This document shows, piece after piece, positions 1 to 6,090 of a stretch of DNA of 9,185 nucleotides. The notes under the pieces were generated by a model. It was not told the DNA's origin. It made no database searches and saw only the letters and a program-made list of their open reading frames with translations. A program made the position numbers and the translations under genes. Location of the stretch: assembly GCA_946481475.1 (NCBI GenBank), contig CAMLOB010000120.1, positions 1-9,185 of the forward strand, written 5' to 3'. Positions within the stretch are counted from its first letter, which is position 1; each line of letters starts with the position of its first letter. This DNA comes from an uncultured Chlorobiota bacterium. Lineage in GTDB: Bacteria; Bacteroidota; Kapaibacteriia; OLB7.

Positions 1-877
1 GATTCTCGGCCTTCTGCTGGAAAAGCAGGGAGACCTGGCGGAGGCCGAATCGATGTTGCGAAACGCCGGCCATGGGACACCGGATCAATCGGTCAGCCTC
101 GGTGTTCCGCTGGCAAGGGTCCTGATTGCCCGGAAGCGGGAAGAAGAGGCGTATGATCTCCTCCTCCCGCTCTGCGGCAAGGCACCGGAACGGAAGACCG
201 AACTGGGTGATTACGGCGAAGGACTTGAACTCCTCTCCGGGATTGCCCGACGGAAGAAGGAATATGATGAAGCGTTCGGATGGCTCGACAAAGCACATGA
301 GGTCAGGCTCTCGATTGAACGGGAGAAAAACGAGCAGTCACTCCGGAATGCGCGGATACTGGCCGATCGCAAGGTGCGGGAGAAAAAGAAAGAGGTGGTG
401 CGGGCGCGGCGTGATCGCAGCGAGGAAGAACTGGCCCAACTCCTCACCGGACTGCAGGTGACGCACGGCACGTTGCTGAAGATCGAGGAGCGCCTGAGAA
501 CACAACTTGCCTGGCTCGAACCCGAGCAGATGGAGCAGATTATCGCCGGGTTGAGGGAGGCGATAACCGATCCGGCAACGGAGCAGGCGGTCCGGCAGGT
601 CGTCTCCGAAGCCGACGCGATCCTTGCACTGCACGGGGTTGATGAAACGTTCTTCGAGAGTCTGCGTGCCCGATGGCCCGGTCTGACGAAAAAGCAGCAA
701 CAGCTCTGCGGAATGATTCGTGCAGGATTGGAAACCCCGGAGATCGCCCACCTGCTCGGAATTACCGCAAACGGCGTCCTGACACAACGGAAGCGGTTGC
801 GGAAACGGATGGGACTGAGTACGGTTGAGAATCTGAGGGGAACGATTATGAATATCGACCAGACTTCGGAACGATAG
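1..877 (+). CDS. TPR / coiled-coil / LuxR-like HTH transcriptional regulator (5' truncated by window edge)
   Basis: The reading frame is open from base 2, so the Met at 53 is internal and the true start lies outside the window; 291 residues are visible. The visible N-terminus is TPR-like helical repeats (LLLEKQGDLAEAESML, then IARRKKEYDEAFGWLDKAHE). A highly charged Lys/Arg/Glu coiled coil follows at about 310-560. The C-terminus (about 683-860) is a LuxR/GerE-type HTH: LTKKQQQLCGMIRAGL, EIAHLLGITANGV, then a basic recognition helix with QRKRLRKRMGL. Such proteins are thought to sense a signal through the TPRs and bind DNA through the HTH. No phosphoreceiver domain is visible. By hand alignment the HTH matches that of the regulator at 3547-5625 at 26 of 58 positions, and the TPR/coiled-coil junction also aligns (RNARILADRKV versus RYARVIAETRV), so the two are paralogs. 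The target is unknown; the adjacent MACPF gene is an inferred candidate. Confidence 0.85.
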   Translation, partial: ILGLLLEKQGDLAEAESMLRNAGHGTPDQSVSLGVPLARVLIARKREEEAYDLLLPLCGKAPERKTELGDYGEGLELLSGIARRKKEYDEAFGWLDKAHEVRLSIEREKNEQSLRNARILADRKVREKKKEVVRARRDRSEEELAQLLTGLQVTHGTLLKIEERLRTQLAWLEPEQMEQIIAGLREAITDPATEQAVRQVVSEADAILALHGVDETFFESLRARWPGLTKKQQQLCGMIRAGLETPEIAHLLGITANGVLTQRKRLRKRMGLSTVENLRGTIMNIDQTSER

Positions 878-1285
878 CCGGTCGTTTCCTCTGTTCGCCA
901 GTGCGGAGGGTCGCGCCACGCAAGCCCCCGCCCACACATCCTGCGGTAGACGCAGCTCTTCAGCCTGCGGCAGGATCGGCTACGCAACGCCCGATCTTCT
1001 CTCCATCTACCTGACGCATCGGGCCGAAGACGGAGCGGGGGAAATTTCCCGGCCGGTTTCATACAAGGCGCATCCCTCCGGATCCCCCGCCCACACTGAA
1101 GACGTCCCCCTACCTTCGTCCTCTTGTCTCATTCCGTGCTTCGTCTCCAGGCGTCGCATCGGGAGATCGATCCGGATTCCGACAGAATGGTGAGTTCGGG
1201 ATTGGTGGTCTGCGTTGCCGCAGGCTCCGGAAGAACGAAAACAAGCGCGGCTTGACGACCTGTTCCGATACGGCCCCGTATCTGC

Positions 1286-1314
1286 TTGTACAATTTCCCC
1301 CGAACAGCTATTAT
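1286..1314 (+). promoter_or_regulatory. Candidate distal sigma70-like promoter
   Basis: TTGTAC (1286-1291) and TATTAT (1309-1314) are separated by exactly 17 bases. The -10 matches the consensus at 5 of 6 positions but the -35 at only 3 of 6. If used for the MACPF gene it would give a leader of about 240 bases containing the palindrome at 1507-1526. It could instead drive an unrecognised small RNA, or be chance. Confidence 0.22.
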
Positions 1315-1506
1315 GGGCGCCTGATGTTCCGGCATCACTCACCCCGCATGCAAACCTCCCATCATCGGGATATGTACGGTTCTTCTGCCGACGCGCTACA
1401 CACGGTTCGGCGCTCTCTGTACAATGGCATGGTATCAGGAGATCGCACGACTGTCGTTCCATGGAATATCATCGGACTTTCAACTTCATTGCCGATCGGT
1501 TAACTC

Positions 1507-1535
1507 TGCCGGTATCGCTACCGGCATCCTATACA
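1507..1535 (+). promoter_or_regulatory. Perfect 20-bp palindrome with adjacent -10-like hexamer; candidate operator/promoter of the MACPF gene
   Basis: TGCCGGTA-tcgc-TACCGGCA (1507-1526) is an inverted repeat with eight perfectly matched bases per arm and a four-base centre. Three bases later comes TATACA (1530-1535, 4 of 6 to the -10 consensus). A start near 1542 would give a short leader carrying the ribosome site. The palindrome would then occupy the -35/-10 spacer, a position suited to control by a dimeric DNA-binding protein. LuxR-family dimers often bind inverted repeats of about 20 bp, and two LuxR-like regulators flank this gene. No good -35 is present, which would fit an activator-dependent promoter. 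In RNA the same sequence would form a stable hairpin, so an RNA role is the main alternative. Confidence 0.45.
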
Positions 1536-1549
1536 ACCACATACATCAT

Positions 1550-1554
1550 GAGGT
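1550..1554 (+). promoter_or_regulatory. Ribosome binding site of the MACPF gene
   Basis: GAGGT lies nine bases before the ATG at 1564 and complements the 16S anti-Shine-Dalgarno. It fixes the MACPF start. The ATG at 1548 that overlaps it is out of frame. Confidence 0.7.
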
Positions 1555-1563
1555 AAGCACATC

Positions 1564-3150
1564 ATGTCTTCCACCAACTTCCCACCAGGCCTCAGCGCCC
1601 TCGGCAAACTGTTCAATGCGATCACCGGCTCCTACACTTCGGTCAACGAGACATACGGGATCAGCGGCCTCCAATCCGACACAAACACAACACCGGTCCA
1701 TCCGGAGTACAAGCCGTCGTTGACCTATGACATTCCCCGGAGCGTGAACTTTGAAGATTATCAGGTCAGTGCGGTCGGCAAGATGGAGACCGGCACGTCG
1801 ATATCCTCCTATCAATCGATGCTTGCCGTGTCGGCTCAGGTCAGCGCCGGATACGCCGCCTACTCCGGCTCTGTCTCCGGCTCCTGGAGCGATACGGTGA
1901 CCGCAACAAAAGAAGAGTACTTCGCCACGGCGTTCGACACGTGGTCTCTCTACAAACTCGGTTTCAGCGTTCACGACGTCGACCTGACGACCACCGATTA
2001 CAACAATTCCCCGACCGGACTCTGCATCAGTCCCGAGCTTCAGCATGGTTTCGACCTTCTCGTTACCGATACGAGCGGAACCAACGCGATGACCTTCTTC
2101 GATCTGTACGGCACGCACATCCTCACCGGGATGGTGGTGGGGGGACAGACCCGGCAGGATTATCAGGGAAGCCAGTCGAGTTTTACCGACGAGCAGGATT
2201 TTCAGGTCTGTGCGGGGGCCAAGTACGATGCCGGCATCGGCAGCGCCGCTTTCGAGTCGACGACATCGGGAGCCAGCACGAAACACGAGTCCAGCGTGCA
2301 AAGCTATGAATCGATCACCGTCATCGGCGGATCGACCTCGTCGATGCAGAACCTGCGGTCGCACCCCTCTCCGGAATCCTATGCCGCCTGGAGCGACACG
2401 GTTCCGACCTATCCGGCCTTCATCGACTACATACCGGATGGAGGAACAATCCCCGTCTGGCTGTTGTGCACGGATGCTGCAAAGCGGAACTATCTGCAAA
2501 ACGTCTTCAACCAGCTCTACGGTCACACCCCCCTCTCGACATACGACGGAAGAACGATCGACTGCACAAAGGGGAATCTCGGCTGGATCGACCCGCCGGG
2601 ATCACCGACCCGATCCTGGAATGCGGCAAGCCCTGACGAAGTGCTGGTCGGTATCGGCGGCTGCATCGACAGCCACAAGCACCTGTCGAAGATGGTCATC
2701 GTCAGTTATTCCCTGAGCCGTGACGAATACAGCATCTCCTACATCGGCGGAGGGGATGCGGATACGAACTGGGAGGCATTCTATATGGCACCTCCTGGAT
2801 TTCTCATCACGGGATTCGGCGCCGCCCGGGACTCGGACAATTTCGAGCATCTCTGCGTCTGGTATCAGAAACTGAATCGCCAGAGTCAGAACGGCATGTT
2901 CCTCGACGGCACCATCTACGACTGGATGGGAGGGAGTCCCTCCGGTTCAAAGAAGATCGATCCGAAATCACTCCCCGTCCACGGCGGCGGATGGTGCCAC
3001 GGGGGGAATGCTTCAACAGGTGATCTTCAGCGATATTTCCAGCCGACCACCGGACAGCAGGAGGTCATCACCGGTGTGCAGCTTTACAGTTCGAACGACC
3101 ACCACGGGTTCGTCAACATGAAGATCACACAGGCAAAGCTCCGCGTCTGA
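1564..3150 (+). CDS. MACPF (membrane attack complex/perforin) pore-forming protein with C-terminal three-fold repeat domain
   Basis: This 528-residue protein carries the MACPF signature: Y182-G-T-H185, seven residues, then G193-G194, matching [YW]-G-[TS]-H-[FY]-x6-G-G apart from Ile after His. Segments rich in Ser, Gly and Ala at about 90-111 and 216-245 sit where MACPF proteins carry the helical clusters that unfurl into membrane-spanning hairpins. The C-terminal part (from about 352) has three similar blocks at 359-384, 411-437 and 500-528, each reading roughly 'V-h-h-x-G-h ... D/N ... h-x-V/I-x-x-x-x-L'. That three-fold pattern suggests a beta-prism or similar targeting domain, as in the Photorhabdus MACPF protein. 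MACPF proteins oligomerise on a target membrane and insert a large beta-barrel pore. No hydrophobic signal peptide is seen at the N-terminus (MSSTNFPPGLSALGKL), so release may be by a non-Sec route or lysis. The start is supported by GAGGT nine bases upstream. It is flanked by two paralogous regulators and ends before a strong terminator. The target (bacterial or eukaryotic) cannot be read from the sequence. Confidence 0.88.
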   Translation: MSSTNFPPGLSALGKLFNAITGSYTSVNETYGISGLQSDTNTTPVHPEYKPSLTYDIPRSVNFEDYQVSAVGKMETGTSISSYQSMLAVSAQVSAGYAAYSGSVSGSWSDTVTATKEEYFATAFDTWSLYKLGFSVHDVDLTTTDYNNSPTGLCISPELQHGFDLLVTDTSGTNAMTFFDLYGTHILTGMVVGGQTRQDYQGSQSSFTDEQDFQVCAGAKYDAGIGSAAFESTTSGASTKHESSVQSYESITVIGGSTSSMQNLRSHPSPESYAAWSDTVPTYPAFIDYIPDGGTIPVWLLCTDAAKRNYLQNVFNQLYGHTPLSTYDGRTIDCTKGNLGWIDPPGSPTRSWNAASPDEVLVGIGGCIDSHKHLSKMVIVSYSLSRDEYSISYIGGGDADTNWEAFYMAPPGFLITGFGAARDSDNFEHLCVWYQKLNRQSQNGMFLDGTIYDWMGGSPSGSKKIDPKSLPVHGGGWCHGGNASTGDLQRYFQPTTGQQEVITGVQLYSSNDHHGFVNMKITQAKLRV

Positions 3151-3174
3151 CATCATAAGACGGGGAGACGATGT

Positions 3175-3213
3175 AACGGAAGCGGGTCTGATGATACGAC
3201 CCGCTTCCGTTTT
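3175..3213 (+). terminator. Rho-independent terminator of the MACPF gene
   Basis: AACGGAAGCGGGTC (3175-3188) pairs perfectly with GACCCGCTTCCGTT (3198-3211) over 14 bp around a nine-base loop. The 3' arm runs into TTTTG (3210-3214). It lies 25 bases after the MACPF stop. This separates the pore-former from the downstream regulator, so the two are probably not one operon. Confidence 0.85.
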
Positions 3214-3454
3214 GTCATGCCGCATTCATCCTCATCCGGCAACCGGGACTTCCGGACGGATCCGCTTTCTCATCCTCTCCTTCTCAAGGGAACAAACGGC
3301 GTCACAGGACACGCAACCTCTCTACTGTACATTCCGCATCTCTGCAAATCTTCAGCACGCACGGGGTTATCGTGCGATTGGTCCGGTCCACAGGCTGCAT
3401 CGACGTTCCGGGGTTAACGGATAGGATGAAGATGCCACCCGCTGTGGACACAAC

Positions 3455-3483
3455 TTGCCCCGTATCCGGCACTGTCGTACATT
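3455..3483 (+). promoter_or_regulatory. Candidate sigma70-like promoter of the second regulator
   Basis: TTGCCC (3455-3460) and TACATT (3478-3483) are spaced by 17 bases, each 4 of 6 to consensus. Transcription would start near 3490, giving a leader of about 55 bases to the ATG at 3547 and leaving only about 12 bases before the ATG at 3502. The spacer contains TGCC...CCGGCA (3456-3471), a degenerate relative of the palindrome before the MACPF gene. Support is by eye only. Confidence 0.35.
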
Positions 3484-3536
3484 TTTCGTTTGCTCACTTG
3501 AATGTACCACAAGGACGGATGCTTCAGGAAGTCCGC

Positions 3537-3541
3537 AGAAG
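3537..3541 (+). promoter_or_regulatory. Ribosome binding site deciding the start of the second regulator
   Basis: AGAAG lies five bases before the ATG at 3547. The alternative in-frame ATG at 3502 has no purine-rich site before it. This favours 3547, although the motif is weak. Confidence 0.4.
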
Positions 3542-3546
3542 AACCG

Positions 3547-5625
3547 ATGTCTTCGAATTCCTCGCACAATGACGGCACGCCGGGGGTGGAAGCGAACGAT
3601 CGCATCCCTCCGCATCATGAGCGCGTTCTGACGACAAAACGTCTGAGAGAACTCCTGCGCCACAGCAGAACCAGCCTGATTACCGAAGCGCTGGGAGACT
3701 TTCTTCGCCATCACAGTCCGGAGATCAGCGACTCCGACGCCCCCGAAATCCGGGTCCTGTTCGACGACATGGTCACGGTCGTCCGGAATAAACTCGACGA
3801 GTCGGGTATTGCACCCCATCGGGAGACAACCCTGCCGGAACAGACTCTTGAGGTCCGGGAGTCCCGTCTGGTGGTCAACTATGCTGCGCTGCTCACCTGG
3901 ACCTCGGAAGTCCACGGAATGGTCCGGTTTCTGCCGGAGGAAGCCGAATCGGCTCTTGCCGGGCGAATCGAACTGGCGGAATCGGCCGTCTCCTGGGCCC
4001 GCACGGCGTGCGACCCGATTCAGACGGGGATCTGTCTGAAGGTTCTGGCCGACTGTCTGTATCGCGCCAAAGGGGATGTGGCGCGTGCCGGGACGGTCTA
4101 TCTCGAAGCGGTGGAGGCGCTCGACGTGCCGGGTAACCGAACGGTTCTCTTCGAGAGGGTCAAGACCATGGTCGCATACGGTCAGTTCCTCTATCAGACC
4201 GGAAAGCTTGACGACGCAGCCGAGCTGGTAGAGCGGATCGAGCAGCTCACGGACTTCGGCACCGGCGATCCGCTGAGTTCTCCGGCGGCACCGGCTTTCC
4301 TTGTCAAAGGGGGGATCGCCGATTACCGCAAGAACTATCATGACGCGCTCGTTTTCTGGCAGCAGGGACTTCAACTGAGCGATCCGGACTACGACCCCGT
4401 CATGCATTGTTCTCTGCTGCAATCGATCGCACTCCTCTACGAAAAGATGGAACACCCCGAACGGGGACTGGAGTTGTTGCTGGAAACGATCTCAGTCCTT
4501 GAGCAGCACAACGTTGCCGTAGCCGGCGTGTGGGTCTACGTCAATGCCGCCGAGTCGTACCACAAGCGGGGTGACTACACAAGAGCCCACCAGATGCTGG
4601 ACAGGGCGGACGAACTGCTCGGTCTGGACCCGGCACATCTGCCGAAGCTCGCCGATCAGAAGTGTATCAACGTCCTGGTTACCCGGGCAAACCTCTACAA
4701 ATTCGAGAAGAACTTCGACGAGGCGGAACGGATTCTGGAGTGGGTGATCGAGACCGCACTCGCCATACGGTTCTGGGGGGGGGCGGCCGCCGCCTGTTCG
4801 ATCCTGGGGAGTATGCACGGGAACCGGGGTCGCCCCGATCTGGCCTGTCATCTGCACGAGCGAACCGCACCCTTTGCCCATCGGTTATCGCGCTATACCC
4901 AGTTGCGACTGAAGCTCTACACGGCTCAGTGGAAAATCGCGAACGGAGAATTCGCGGAGGCTTCCGAACTCCTCGACCTGATCGAACCGGAACCCGACAT
5001 CCCCGGCGTGCATCGACTGCTGATTCTGCGGCTCCGCGCAAAGCTTGCAGAGAACGGCGCCGATATGAAATCCGCCCTCGCGTACGAACGCAAGGCTTCC
5101 GGAGTTGAACAGGGTCTGTTCGAGCAGAATCGTGAGAGATCGGTCAGGTACGCGCGGGTTATTGCCGAGACGCGGGTTCTGGAGCAGATCATGAATCAGG
5201 AGAAGGAACAACGCAGGCATCTTGAAGCCGACCTGGCCGAGGCTCTTGTCAGGCTCGGCGAAAAGGAGAAGATCATTCGGGAGATACGAAGCGTGGTCTC
5301 CTCCCGCAACGGTCCGGACGGTTCACGCCTGTCCGAACAGGTTCTTTCGGTTCTGGGAGATGAAGAGCCGAGCGACGCATTGTCGCTGAACTATCTCTCG
5401 AACGTCGACGAAGAGTTCGTGCGGCGTCTGCGCCTTGCGCACCCTTTGCTGACACCGCGACAGGAACGGCTTTGTGTGCTGCTTCGGGCCGGTTTGAACG
5501 CCGGAGAGATCTGCACACTGATGGAGATCAGAAGTGAGGGATTGAAGACGCTCCGCAAACGGATTCGCAAGACGCTCGGCCTCCCGGCCGGAGAGAAGCT
5601 GGAACGGATGATTGCGGAGATCTGA
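3547..5625 (+). CDS. TPR / coiled-coil / LuxR-like HTH transcriptional regulator (complete)
   Basis: The protein has 692 residues from the ATG at 3547. An ATG at 3502 would add 15 residues (MYHKDGCFRKSAEEP) but has no ribosome site; 3547 has AGAAG five bases upstream and begins MSSNSSHNDG. After an N-terminal helical region of about 120 residues come roughly nine TPR-like helical hairpins (to about residue 520), for example LADCLYRAKGDVARAGTVYL, AAESYHKRGDYTRAHQMLDR and LYKFEKNFDEAERILEWVIE. A coiled coil follows at about 525-600, then a LuxR/GerE-type HTH at 635-690 (LTPRQERLCVLLRAGL, GEICTLMEIRSEGL, LRKRIRKTLGL). No receiver, kinase or membrane segment is visible, so it is a cytoplasmic DNA-binding protein probably sensing a ligand or protein through the TPRs. 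It is paralogous to the regulator ending at 877. Position next to the MACPF gene suggests, but does not show, that it regulates it. It has its own candidate promoter and terminator. Confidence 0.87.
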   Translation: MSSNSSHNDGTPGVEANDRIPPHHERVLTTKRLRELLRHSRTSLITEALGDFLRHHSPEISDSDAPEIRVLFDDMVTVVRNKLDESGIAPHRETTLPEQTLEVRESRLVVNYAALLTWTSEVHGMVRFLPEEAESALAGRIELAESAVSWARTACDPIQTGICLKVLADCLYRAKGDVARAGTVYLEAVEALDVPGNRTVLFERVKTMVAYGQFLYQTGKLDDAAELVERIEQLTDFGTGDPLSSPAAPAFLVKGGIADYRKNYHDALVFWQQGLQLSDPDYDPVMHCSLLQSIALLYEKMEHPERGLELLLETISVLEQHNVAVAGVWVYVNAAESYHKRGDYTRAHQMLDRADELLGLDPAHLPKLADQKCINVLVTRANLYKFEKNFDEAERILEWVIETALAIRFWGGAAAACSILGSMHGNRGRPDLACHLHERTAPFAHRLSRYTQLRLKLYTAQWKIANGEFAEASELLDLIEPEPDIPGVHRLLILRLRAKLAENGADMKSALAYERKASGVEQGLFEQNRERSVRYARVIAETRVLEQIMNQEKEQRRHLEADLAEALVRLGEKEKIIREIRSVVSSRNGPDGSRLSEQVLSVLGDEEPSDALSLNYLSNVDEEFVRRLRLAHPLLTPRQERLCVLLRAGLNAGEICTLMEIRSEGLKTLRKRIRKTLGLPAGEKLERMIAEI

Positions 5626-5642
5626 CAACCGGTCGGTCGGCG

Positions 5643-5684
5643 AGCTCCGCCGGGGAGAGACCCCGGCAGAGCTTCATTCTTCCG
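5643..5684 (+). terminator. Hairpin terminator after the second regulator
   Basis: A 13-base arm at 5643-5655 (AGCTCCGCCGGGG) pairs with 5661-5673 (CCCCGGCAGAGCT) with one C-A mismatch, around the loop AGAGA. It is followed by a pyrimidine-rich but imperfect tail, TTCATTCTTCC. It starts 17 bases after the stop of the regulator and lies in the 108-base convergent gap. On the minus strand there is no T-tract after the hairpin, so termination of the converging gene here is less certain. Confidence 0.6.
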
Positions 5685-5733
5685 CATTGTTCAGACCCGG
5701 AACCCTGCACGATCCGGCATTCGTCCCTCCGCA

Positions 5734-6090
5734 TCAGTTCAGGTGCCACAACACCCAGCCGCCGTTCGCATGGATGAACGTGAGCCTGTCCCCGGTCGAA
5801 ACGGCATTGCCGCCGACCGAACCGTTGTCCGCATCGTTGTACAGGACGTACAGGAACTGACCGTTTGTTCCTCCCGTCGGCAAGGCGGCCGTCACGCCGG
5901 AGGTGCCGACCGCATTGTCGTCCACCACCCACACGGTAACGTCATCCGGAATGGTCGCGCCGGTTCCGTTGCCGTAGGCAAGAACCGTGTTCCCGTCCAC
6001 CACCTCAAGAGCCGTCCCGGATCCGTTCGTGTTTTCAAGCTGCATTGTGGGAACGGTCGAGCTGCTGTTCGAGAGGCCGAGATGGTCGTC
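5734..6090 (-). other. C-terminal domain of the giant repeat protein
   Basis: After the last linker (..GTMSWDD) the protein changes character. It first has HLGLSNSSSTVPTMQLENTN, resembling short tail-fibre-type linkers, then a compact beta-rich unit beginning at TIPDDVTVWVVDDNAVG and ending NGGWVLWHLN. The last 80 residues lack the alternating aromatic/hydrophobic strands of an outer-membrane barrel. The residues GDRLTFI...GGWVLW resemble the closing strand of caps seen on some beta-helical surface and fibre proteins (from memory, not checked). Confidence 0.45.

Larger units (their letters stand above)
878..1563. other. 686-base intergenic region upstream of the MACPF gene
   Basis: I see no convincing gene here. 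Open frames in this stretch encode Arg/Ser/His-rich sequence with no domain or good ribosome site and look spurious. Contents: a 13-base direct repeat CCCCCGCCCACAC at 925-937 and 1084-1096; weak hairpins at about 938-976 and 972-998 that lack a T-tract, so no clear terminator for the upstream regulator; the octamer TGTACAAT at 1287-1294 and 1419-1426; a loose sigma70-like pair at 1286-1314; and, next to the MACPF start, a perfect palindrome, a -10-like hexamer and a ribosome binding site. The length suggests substantial regulatory input, a small RNA, or a decayed gene; the sequence does not decide among them. Confidence 0.6.
3151..3546. other. Intergenic region between the MACPF gene and the second regulator
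   Basis: The left end holds the MACPF terminator (3175-3213) and the right end a candidate promoter (3455-3483) and a weak ribosome site. Between them I see no gene; short open frames here are low-complexity shadows, one of them overlapping the terminator. A small hairpin, CGCACG (3358-3363) with CGTGCG (3371-3376), has no T-tract and no clear role. The frame of the downstream regulator is already open at the ATG at 3502. Confidence 0.6.

Noticed and set aside
938..998. Hairpins after the first regulator as a terminator (ATCCTGC/GCAGGAT and GATCGG/CCGATC)
   Set aside because: The stems are short, the loops long or offset, and no T-tract follows. They are too weak to call.
211..1062. A 283-codon minus-strand frame over the first regulator and its downstream gap
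   Set aside because: It has Ser/Arg/Cys-rich composition typical of a shadow frame and lies opposite a clear coiled coil and HTH.
1215..1556. A possible 113-residue gene in the gap before the MACPF gene
   Set aside because: It has a TTG start, no ribosome site and composition rich in Arg, Ser and His, and it runs through the palindrome and promoter region. I see no homology-like pattern.
1546..2526. A 326-codon minus-strand frame opposite the MACPF gene
   Set aside because: It has the same antiparallel codon register and the same explanation. The plus strand has the MACPF signature and a good ribosome site.
3358..3376. Hairpin CGCACG/CGTGCG as a terminator or riboswitch
   Set aside because: It has only six base pairs, no T-tract, and no gene directly upstream that needs it.
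3367..4455. A 362-codon minus-strand frame opposite the second regulator
   Set aside because: It is also in exact codon register with the sense gene and shows no recognisable domain; the sense strand has clear TPRs.
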